From contig JAHEHW010000173.1 of the NCBI GenBank assembly GCA_024639745.1, forward strand, positions 1 through 5,054: a stretch of 5,054 nucleotides of DNA, written 5' to 3'. Below the pieces are notes generated by a model that searched no databases, had not been told where the DNA came from, and was given only the letters and a program-made list of their open reading frames with translations. The stretch comes from Salaquimonas sp. GTDB taxonomy: Bacteria; Pseudomonadota; Alphaproteobacteria; Rhizobiales; Rhizobiaceae. Shown piece by piece: positions 1-5,054 of this stretch. The position numbers were made by a program, and so were the translations under genes. Each line of letters begins with the position of its first letter. Positions within the stretch are counted from its first letter, which is position 1.

Positions 1-40
1 ACCCGGAATAATGCGCTGGCACGCATCCTGCTGCCTAAGA

Positions 41-55
41 CCTGAACAAATCAGG
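41..55 (+). other. Small stem-loop just upstream of the beta-helix gene start
   Basis: CCTGA (41-45), loop ACAAA, TCAGG (51-55) form a perfect 5-bp hairpin. An alternative longer-range pairing is CTGCCT (31-36) with AGGCAG (53-58). The second pairing would cover part of the only Shine-Dalgarno-like AGG (57-59), five bases before the ATG at 65. It could modulate translation, but short inverted repeats this size arise by chance. Confidence 0.25.
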
Positions 56-64
56 CAGGCGAAT

Positions 65-1474
65 ATGCGTATCAATAGAAGACATTTGCTCAAGAGAATC
101 GGGTTGTCCTCAGTTACTGCCACGCTTGTTTCTTCAGGCGCCTTGGCCACATCGACCGACCAGGAACTGCCAATTTCACTGGCCGATCTGCGCGGCACGG
201 CCAATGCGAACAAGTTGGGACTTCGGCCCGGCGCCGTCGATGATCAGAGTAAGCGACTGCAGGAGATTCTCGACCGAGCGGCTCAAAAGAACAAACCGGT
301 CTTTCTGCCGCCGGGAAACTATTACGTATCAAATCTTTCACTGCCGTCTCGAACGCGACTAATGGGCATTGCCGGCGCGTCCAGGCTCGTCTATTCCGGC
401 AACGGCCATTTCCTAATCGGAGAAAATGCCGACCACATCGAAATTTCCGGCATCGTCGCCGACGGTGCGAACCGCGACCTGTACGAGTATGCTGCAGCAG
501 CAATACAATTATCGAATATAGGCCATGCCGTCATCGACAATTGCCAGATTATCGGCAGCACCGCGCGGGGCATTCAGATCGAACGCTCCGCAGGTAGGAT
601 CGAGCGAACGCAGATCAGCGGATGCGCCGGCGACTCCGCCGTTTACGGACTTGAAAATCATGCACTTCAAATCGATGGCAACACCATCTCCGACTGCTAT
701 GGCGGGGGCATCACGGTACATCGATGGAAGCGGGAGAGTGACGGCACTACCGTTACGAATAACCGTATTACCCGCGTGGGTATAGACGCGAAGACTGCAA
801 TTGGTGGCGGCCACCCGAAGCCCGAATACTTCGGCATCAAAGTGTTCCGGGCGGATAATTGCATGCTTTCCGGCAACCGGGTTACCGGCGTTCTTGGCAC
901 CGGTATTAAGGTAAGCAATTGCGACGGCGTTCAGATTACCGGAAACACCTGCCTGCAATCACAAGGGGGCGGCATTGTGTGTGATATGAAAGCCAGCGGA
1001 TTGATGTTGACGTCAAATCTAGTGAACGGCGGCACTGGCGGAATCTCAATCTCCAGCGATCGGCGAGACGGGTTACCGTCTGTTTGCACCGGCAATATTG
1101 TCCGCAACATAGAGACGGCAAAAGAAGAACCCGAAGACTTCGCAAGCGGAAACGGAATCACAGTCGAGCGCGACGTAGCATTGAGTTCGAATGTGATTGA
1201 CGGGGTAGAACGCTATGGTCTTCGCCTGGGGTGGGGAGAAGAACTCGGCGACGTTATCGCTACCGGCAATATCATCCGTGGCGCCGAGGTTGGAATTTAT
1301 GTCAGCGTGGTCGAAACCACGGGAAGCGTTCAGATCGCCGACAATACGATTAGCCTGACAACGCTTGGCAAGATCGTTGGTTTTCGCTGGTCAGAAGCTG
1401 TAACAGGCGATCTGACAAGCATGCCGGACCCGCAATATTCGCATCTATCCATTGGCCGGAACAGTGCAAGCTAG
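65..1474 (+). CDS. Tat-exported right-handed beta-helix repeat protein (TIGR03808-like), function unknown
   Basis: A 469-residue protein whose biochemical role I cannot name. It opens with a twin-arginine signal: NRRHLLK at residues 4-10, a hydrophobic stretch at 12-28 and a likely cleavage after ALA (28/29), so it should be exported folded to the periplasm. The mature part begins with a pectate-lyase-3-like entry (GLRPGAVDDQ, then FLPPGNYYVS), followed by many short turns of the N-x-I/V-x-G/D type (VIDNCQIIGS, QITGNTCLQS, ATGNIIRGAEVGI), typical of a parallel beta-helix. The C-terminal IADNTIS...IVG...W..AVTGDL block matches my memory of the TIGR03808 family of Tat-translocated repeat proteins, common in rhizobia. 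No catalytic residues can be assigned. The ATG at 65 is preferred over the in-frame ATG at 11 because it puts the RR pair at residues 5-6 and has AGG five bases upstream; the site at 11 lacks a usable ribosome site. The gene converges on pyk. Existence is near certain; family is likely. Confidence 0.88.
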   Translation: MRINRRHLLKRIGLSSVTATLVSSGALATSTDQELPISLADLRGTANANKLGLRPGAVDDQSKRLQEILDRAAQKNKPVFLPPGNYYVSNLSLPSRTRLMGIAGASRLVYSGNGHFLIGENADHIEISGIVADGANRDLYEYAAAAIQLSNIGHAVIDNCQIIGSTARGIQIERSAGRIERTQISGCAGDSAVYGLENHALQIDGNTISDCYGGGITVHRWKRESDGTTVTNNRITRVGIDAKTAIGGGHPKPEYFGIKVFRADNCMLSGNRVTGVLGTGIKVSNCDGVQITGNTCLQSQGGGIVCDMKASGLMLTSNLVNGGTGGISISSDRRDGLPSVCTGNIVRNIETAKEEPEDFASGNGITVERDVALSSNVIDGVERYGLRLGWGEELGDVIATGNIIRGAEVGIYVSVVETTGSVQIADNTISLTTLGKIVGFRWSEAVTGDLTSMPDPQYSHLSIGRNSAS

Positions 1475-1558
1475 TTCACCGATCTGACATAACCTTAATT
1501 CTGCATTAGCCTTGTTTTGGGAGATATTGAAGACGTATCTTACCTAAGGATAGGTACA

Positions 1559-1660
1559 ATGTCGAAAGCATTAAAAAGAATCCGACTAGATTCCGTTGAT
1601 CAGTTGTTTTTGGCAATCAATATGCTTGGAATATTTTCGGTAACCTATATCGCGCTCTGA
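1559..1660 (+). CDS. Possible 33-residue single-pass membrane microprotein
   Basis: A short open frame in the gap between the beta-helix gene and pyk. It starts with ATG preceded by AAGGA (1546-1550) at 8-base spacing, the best Shine-Dalgarno on the plus strand of this window. The product begins MSKALKRIRLDSVDQ, a basic amphipathic head, and ends in a hydrophobic run (LFLAINMLGIFSVTYIAL, residues 16-33) long enough for one membrane span. The stop at 1658 lies 42 bases from the end of convergent pyk. By the positive-inside rule the N-terminus would stay in the cytoplasm. I do not recognise a family. Against it: it is very short, no convincing promoter with a proper leader is visible, and a hairpin/U-tract that may serve pyk lies in the same bases on the other strand. 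It could be a chance frame. Confidence 0.38.
   Translation: MSKALKRIRLDSVDQLFLAINMLGIFSVTYIAL
1573..1593 (-). terminator. Weak candidate intrinsic terminator downstream of pyk
   Basis: Read on the minus strand, GAATC, a 6-base loop TAGTCG and GATTC make a 5-bp perfect stem (arms 1589-1593 and 1578-1582). G-T pairs could extend it on both sides, and it is followed at once by five T (1573-1577). It lies about 110 bases beyond the pyk stop. The stem is short and AT-rich, so it would be a poor terminator. It is the only hairpin plus U-tract I find after pyk. Confidence 0.3.
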
Positions 1661-1702
1661 TTTCCGGAAGCGGGCACGCAGCATCGAAAGCGGCGAGCAA
1701 AT

Positions 1703-3151
1703 TCAGCCTTCGCTTTTGGTGCCGTACTCGTGCTCCCCGACAATTGCGATACGCAGAATATTCGTCGTACCGGCGGTTCCGAACGGAACACCTGCGGTGA
1801 TAACGACCCGATCGCCGTTCTTTGCCAGCTTTTCACGCCGCGCGATTCTGGTCGATTTTCCGACCATGTCGGCAAAACCCTCGACGTCGTCACGCGTCTT
1901 GACCGAATGCACCCCCCAGGCAAGCGACAACTGGCGCGCAACCTTGATGTCCGGGGTAAGGCCCAGAATGGGGACAAGCGTCCGCATCCTGGAAACCCGG
2001 CGCACTGTCGATCCGGTCTTCGTAAATGTCGAAACGGCTGCACAGCCTCGGATTCTGGCCACGTCGCAAGCTGCCGAAGCAATGCTGTCGCTGTCATCCG
2101 GTTCAATCCGCAAGGGAACCGCATGCAGGATATTGTCAAAATCTGGATCGGCTTCGGTTGCCGCAATGATCCGGTCCATGGTCTTCACAGCTTCGACCGG
2201 ATATTTACCGGCTGCTGTCTCCGCAGACAGCATAACCGCGTCCGCCCCTGCATAGACGGCTGTCGCCACATCGGATGATTCCGCGCGTGTCGCCACCGGT
2301 TCATTGATCATCGACTCAAGCATCTGAGTTGCGACGATCACGGGTTTGCCCTCAGAGCGGCAGGCGGCAATGATCTTCTTCTGAATTTGCGGCACCTGTT
2401 CAGGCGGCATTTCAACGCCCAGATCACCGCGCGCCACCATAACCGCATCCGACAGGGCAATGATACCGTTGAGATTCTCGATCGCGGCCGGTTTTTCCAA
2501 CTTGGTCAGTATTCGGGCGCGTCCTTTGATCAGCGATTTCGCACGGTGAATGTCATCCGGCTTCTGTACAAAGGAAAGCGCGATCCATTCAACGCCCTGT
2601 TCAACCGCGAATTCCAGGTCCCCGCGGTCTTTCTTGGTCAGGATATTGATCGGCAGGATCGTGCCCGGGACGTTAACGCCCTTTCTGTCCGATATGACGC
2701 CACCATTCAGGATCTTCGTCACCAAGACCTTGCCGTCGTTCGATTGAACGCTCATGCGCAGGCGTCCGTCATTTACCAGGACATCCTCCCCCGGCTTGAT
2801 CGCCGCAAAGATTTCCTTGTGCGGCAGCGTCACCTTGGTGTGATCGCCCTCGACTTCATTCAGGTGCAGCTCAAAGCGCTGGTTTTTCCTCAGCGTCTCC
2901 TTGCCCTTGGCTAAGGTACCGATCCTGAGTTTCGGCCCTTGCATGTCCGCGATGACGCCGATCGGCCGTTCGTTTTCCTGTTCCACCCGCCGAATGATCT
3001 CAAGTCTGGCTGCGTGCTCCGCGTGGCTACCGTGAGAAAAGTTCAGGCGAAAGACATCCGCGCCGGCACGAAAAAGATCCCGGATGGTCTTGTAGTCGGA
3101 ACTCGCCGGACCGATGGTCGCGACGATTTTGGCATAGCTGTCTCGTTTCAT
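1703..3151 (-). CDS. pyk: Pyruvate kinase
   Basis: A 482-residue enzyme catalysing phosphoenolpyruvate + ADP to pyruvate + ATP, the last step of glycolysis, in the cytoplasm. Length fits bacterial pyruvate kinases (about 470-480). Visible motifs: KIVATIGPAS (8-17); RLNFSHG (35-41) of the PEP/cation site; DMQGPKLRIG (69-78) at the entry to the B domain; TKLEKPAAIENL (216-227) with catalytic Lys217 and metal ligand Glu219; ARGDLGVE (240-247) with metal ligand Asp243; ATQMLESM (274-281); SAET (309-312); and the C-terminal effector-domain loops TKTGSTVR (377-384) and AGVPFGTAGTTN (453-464). The start is the ATG at 3151: the protein begins in the family-typical way, while the open frame further upstream (to 3553) codes nothing pyruvate-kinase-like. 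The ribosome site is weak (GGA, 6 bases before ATG). Position 74 is Lys where K+-dependent enzymes have Glu (see findings). It follows sucD on the same strand but is separated by a strong terminator and has its own promoter candidate. Confidence 0.98.
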   Translation of the reverse strand: MKRDSYAKIVATIGPASSDYKTIRDLFRAGADVFRLNFSHGSHAEHAARLEIIRRVEQENERPIGVIADMQGPKLRIGTLAKGKETLRKNQRFELHLNEVEGDHTKVTLPHKEIFAAIKPGEDVLVNDGRLRMSVQSNDGKVLVTKILNGGVISDRKGVNVPGTILPINILTKKDRGDLEFAVEQGVEWIALSFVQKPDDIHRAKSLIKGRARILTKLEKPAAIENLNGIIALSDAVMVARGDLGVEMPPEQVPQIQKKIIAACRSEGKPVIVATQMLESMINEPVATRAESSDVATAVYAGADAVMLSAETAAGKYPVEAVKTMDRIIAATEADPDFDNILHAVPLRIEPDDSDSIASAACDVARIRGCAAVSTFTKTGSTVRRVSRMRTLVPILGLTPDIKVARQLSLAWGVHSVKTRDDVEGFADMVGKSTRIARREKLAKNGDRVVITAGVPFGTAGTTNILRIAIVGEHEYGTKSEG

Positions 3152-3194
3152 GAATTGTCCGATCCTGGGAGGAATGATTGGATTCTCAACCTGA

Positions 3195-3223
3195 TTCTTA
3201 TGTAAACGCGGTGAAACCCGCAA
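3195..3223 (-). promoter_or_regulatory. Candidate sigma-70-type promoter of pyk
   Basis: On the minus strand, TTGCGG (3218-3223) and TAAGAA (3195-3200) are separated by exactly 17 bases. This resembles alphaproteobacterial housekeeping promoters, where the -35 box is better conserved than the -10. Transcription would start near 3188, leaving a leader of about 37 bases before the pyk ATG at 3151. A small inverted repeat, GCGG/CCGC (3208-3211 and 3218-3221), overlaps the -35 box and spacer and might be an operator, or chance. Confidence 0.42.
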
Positions 3224-3320
3224 GGCTACCCGCCGACAAATGCGCAAGCAGAACGCCGCGGCACCCGCGCTAATTGAACATCGCTTCCCGTTGCCATCAA
3301 CGGCATCGCGATGAACATAC

Positions 3321-3349
3321 AAAAAAACCGCGCCCACGGAGGCGCGGTT
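3321..3349 (-). terminator. Strong rho-independent terminator of the sucCD operon
   Basis: On the minus strand, AACCGCGCC (3341-3349), a 6-base loop TCCGTG, and GGCGCGGTT (3326-3334) form a perfect GC-rich 9-bp stem that runs into a T tract (3321-3327, the first two T paired). It starts 34 bases after the sucD stop. On the plus strand no comparable T run follows the stem, so it looks one-directional. It should separate sucCD transcription from pyk. Confidence 0.9.
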
Positions 3350-3383
3350 CACTATGCTTTTCCGGGGGGATGAACCGAAAGCG

Positions 3384-4295
3384 TCAGCCGATCGCTTCCA
3401 GCAGCGTCTCGCCCAGCTTTGCCGGTGATGGCGAGACCTTGATGCCGGCTGCCTCCATCGCGGCGATCTTGTCTTCCGCGCCGCCCTTGCCGCCGGAGAT
3501 GACAGCGCCCGCATGGCCCATGGTCCGTCCCGGTGGCGCTGTGCGCCCCGCAATGAAGCCAGCCATCGGCTTCTTGCGGCCTTTCTTGGCCTGCTCGATC
3601 AGCCATTCGGCTGCCTCTTCCTCCGCCGATCCGCCGATCTCACCGATCATGATGATCGATTTTGTTTCATCGTCGTCAAGGAACATGTCGAGCACATCAA
3701 TGAATTCTGTGCCTTTGACCGGATCACCGCCGATACCGACGGCAGTCGTCTGACCAAGACCCGCATTCGTGGTTTGGAAGACTGCCTCGTAGGTCAGCGT
3801 GCCGGAGCGGGACACGACGCCGACTGATCCCTTCTTGAAGATGTTGCCGGGCATGATGCCGATCTTGCATTCATCCGGTGTCAGTATGCCCGGGCAGTTT
3901 GGGCCAACGAGCCGCGAGGCGGACTTCTCCAGATGGGCTTTCACAGTGATCATGTCGGATACCGGGATGCCCTCGGTAATACAAACAATCAGCGGGATCT
4001 CGGCTTCAATCGCTTCCATGATTGCGGCGGCGGCGCCCGACGGCGGCACATAGACGACGGATGCGTTGGCGCCGGTGGCTTCCTTGCCTTCCTTGACGCT
4101 TGCGAAGATCGGCAATTCAGTACCCTTGGCAGCGCCGTTCTCGGCAGTCCAGATGGTTCCGCCCTTTTTGGGGTGGATCCCGCCGACCATCTTCGTCCCA
4201 TGATAGGCAAGCGCCTGCTCGGTATGGAAGGTGCCGGTCTTGCCCGTAAGGCCCTGGACTAGCACCTTGGTATTCTTATCGATCAAAATGGACAT
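3384..4295 (-). CDS. sucD: Succinyl-CoA synthetase (succinate-CoA ligase), alpha subunit
   Basis: A 303-residue alpha subunit that, with SucC, interconverts succinyl-CoA + NDP + phosphate and succinate + CoA + NTP in the TCA cycle. The N-terminal CoA-binding Rossmann domain shows [19 protein letters not shown] (13-31). The ligase domain shows [21 protein letters not shown] (130-150), [12 protein letters not shown] (161-172) and [14 protein letters not shown] (187-200). The phosphohistidine is His261 in [13 protein letters not shown] (259-271), and Glu219 in MIGEIGG is the conserved partner that helps position it. Compared with E. coli SucD (289 residues), residues 48-60 carry an insertion of about nine residues and there is one extra residue in AYHGTK, a form common in alphaproteobacteria. 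The start at 4295 gives the standard [11 protein letters not shown] beginning and lies 5 bases after the sucC stop. The nearest purine-rich site (AAGGG, 12 bases upstream, inside sucC) is distant, so translation is probably coupled to sucC. A strong terminator follows. Confidence 0.98.
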   Translation of the reverse strand: MSILIDKNTKVLVQGLTGKTGTFHTEQALAYHGTKMVGGIHPKKGGTIWTAENGAAKGTELPIFASVKEGKEATGANASVVYVPPSGAAAAIMEAIEAEIPLIVCITEGIPVSDMITVKAHLEKSASRLVGPNCPGILTPDECKIGIMPGNIFKKGSVGVVSRSGTLTYEAVFQTTNAGLGQTTAVGIGGDPVKGTEFIDVLDMFLDDDETKSIIMIGEIGGSAEEEAAEWLIEQAKKGRKKPMAGFIAGRTAPPGRTMGHAGAVISGGKGGAEDKIAAMEAAGIKVSPSPAKLGETLLEAIG

Positions 4296-4300
4296 GGCTA

Positions 4301-5054
4301 TCAGGAACCCTTCACTGCTTTGACAATCTTTTGCGCGGCATCATCGAGGTCGTCGGCGGCGATGACGTTCAGCCCCGACTCGTTGATGATCTTCTTACCA
4401 AGTTCGACATTGGTGCCCTCGAGTCGGACAACGAGCGGCACCTGCAGGCCAACTTCCTTGACCGCTTCGACCACGCCTTCCGCGATGACGTCACAGCGCA
4501 TGATGCCGCCAAAGATGTTAACCAGAATGCCCTTCACGTTCGGATCCGACGTAATGATCTTGAACGCCGCGGTCACCTTTTCCTTCGAAGCGCCGCCGCC
4601 AACGTCCAGGAAGTTGGCCGGTTCGGCACCGTACAGCTTGATGATGTCCATGGTCGCCATCGCAAGGCCGGCACCGTTGACCATGCAACCGATATTGCCG
4701 TCGAGAGCGACATAGGCGAGATCATATTTGGACGCTTCGATTTCCTTGGGATCTTCTTCCGTCTTGTCCCGCAATTCCACGATATCGGGATGGCGGAAAA
4801 GCGCGTTGTTGTCGAAAGAGACCTTCGCGTCCAGAACCCTCAGATGCCCGTCTTTCATGACGATCAGCGGGTTGACTTCAAGCAGGCTCATGTCCTTTTC
4901 GACGAATGCCCTGTATAGCGCCGGGAAAAGCGTCTTGCCGTCTTCGGCGGCCGCTCCGCTCAATTCGTAGGCCTTGTTGAGTTCATCGATATCGGCAGCT
5001 GTAATACCAGCCAGTGGGTCGATTGCGATGGTGTGGATTTTCTCCGGGGTTTCT
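4301..5054 (-). CDS. sucC: Succinyl-CoA synthetase (succinate-CoA ligase), beta subunit, N-terminus cut by the window edge
   Basis: The C-terminal 250 residues of the beta subunit; the frame stays open to the right edge (first whole codon 5053-5051). The fragment starts [18 protein letters not shown], which aligns with about residue 139 of E. coli SucC, so about 138 residues including most of the ATP-grasp domain lie outside. In fragment numbering, the metal-site residues are Glu59 and Asn61 (LLEVNPLIV) and Asp75 (VLDAKVSF), spaced exactly as E. coli Glu197, Asn199 and Asp213. The CoA-ligase domain follows: [48 protein letters not shown] and [14 protein letters not shown]. The fragment is intact with no frameshift. 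A TTG at 4963 is internal, not a start. sucD begins 5 bases after the TGA, the usual sucCD operon order. In many alphaproteobacteria mdh lies upstream, but this cannot be seen here. Confidence 0.97.
   Translation of the reverse strand, partial: ETPEKIHTIAIDPLAGITAADIDELNKAYELSGAAAEDGKTLFPALYRAFVEKDMSLLEVNPLIVMKDGHLRVLDAKVSFDNNALFRHPDIVELRDKTEEDPKEIEASKYDLAYVALDGNIGCMVNGAGLAMATMDIIKLYGAEPANFLDVGGGASKEKVTAAFKIITSDPNVKGILVNIFGGIMRCDVIAEGVVEAVKEVGLQVPLVVRLEGTNVELGKKIINESGLNVIAADDLDDAAQKIVKAVKGS

Noticed and set aside
11..64. N-terminal extension of the beta-helix protein starting at the in-frame ATG at 11
   Set aside because: It would put 18 residues ahead of a complete Tat signal that begins MRINRRHLLK, and only a GGA three bases from the ATG is available as a ribosome site.
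509..958. Minus-strand frame of about 149 codons inside the beta-helix gene
   Set aside because: It is opposite a gene with a clear family match; the translation has no domain, and no start signal is evident.
1512..1541. TTGTTT-N18-TATCTT as a promoter for the small plus-strand frame
   Set aside because: Transcription would start around 1548, inside the AAGGA ribosome site, leaving no usable leader; not strong enough to list.
1716..2914. Long plus-strand frames opposite pyk
   Set aside because: They are antisense shadows of a highly conserved gene; the translations are rich in Arg/Ser/His with no recognisable domain and no ribosome sites.
3226..3306. 26-codon minus-strand frame in the sucD-pyk gap
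   Set aside because: It has no Shine-Dalgarno, lies just downstream of the strong terminator, and ends at the pyk promoter candidate; its composition looks random.
3152..3553. Upstream extension of the pyk frame to 3553 on the minus strand
   Set aside because: The extra residues are a low-complexity Arg/Ala-rich shadow of sucD and run through the sucCD terminator and the pyk promoter candidate; pyruvate kinase homology begins right after the ATG at 3151.
4301..4963. sucC beginning at the TTG at 4963
   Set aside because: The frame continues upstream to the window edge with clear SucC sequence (IDPLAGIT), so the TTG is an internal Leu codon and the gene is truncated by the window.
1..5054. 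Mobile elements, CRISPR arrays, tRNA/rRNA genes, riboswitches
   Set aside because: No transposase, terminal inverted repeats, regularly spaced direct repeats or cloverleaf-like sequences were seen by eye on either strand.

Overview
The window reads as chromosomal DNA of a moderately GC-rich alphaproteobacterium, most likely in or near the Hyphomicrobiales (Rhizobiales). Three things point there: a Tat-exported beta-helix protein resembling a family I know mainly from that group (TIGR03808), a SucD with the alphaproteobacterial form of the N-terminal loop (GGIHPKKGG plus a short insertion), and a pyruvate kinase with the DMQGPKLR form of the B-domain entry motif. All of this rests on reading the translated sequence; no database search was run.

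Layout, left to right. A plus-strand gene (65-1474) encodes a Tat-signal, right-handed beta-helix protein of unknown function. A 228-base AT-richer gap (1475-1702) follows. It holds a possible 33-residue single-pass membrane microprotein with a good Shine-Dalgarno (1559-1660, +) and a weak hairpin/U-tract that could end pyk transcription from the other side. The minus strand then carries pyruvate kinase (pyk, 1703-3151). A 232-base gap (3152-3383) holds a plausible pyk promoter and a strong intrinsic terminator for the operon upstream of it. Last come succinyl-CoA synthetase alpha (sucD, 3384-4295) and beta (sucC, from 4301 off the right edge, N-terminus missing), spaced 5 bases apart.

The minus-strand genes are central carbon metabolism. 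SucCD performs the substrate-level phosphorylation step of the TCA cycle, and Pyk performs the last step of glycolysis. The strong terminator after sucD and the separate promoter before pyk suggest two transcription units. The usual alphaproteobacterial continuation from sucD into sucA-sucB is absent here. The beta-helix gene is convergent with pyk and probably functionally unrelated to it.

I see no mobile element, CRISPR array, tRNA, rRNA or recognisable riboswitch. I do not find a clear new multi-gene system. The items most worth checking are the microprotein candidate, the sequence signature in pyk predicting potassium independence, and the uncharacterised Tat-exported beta-helix protein.
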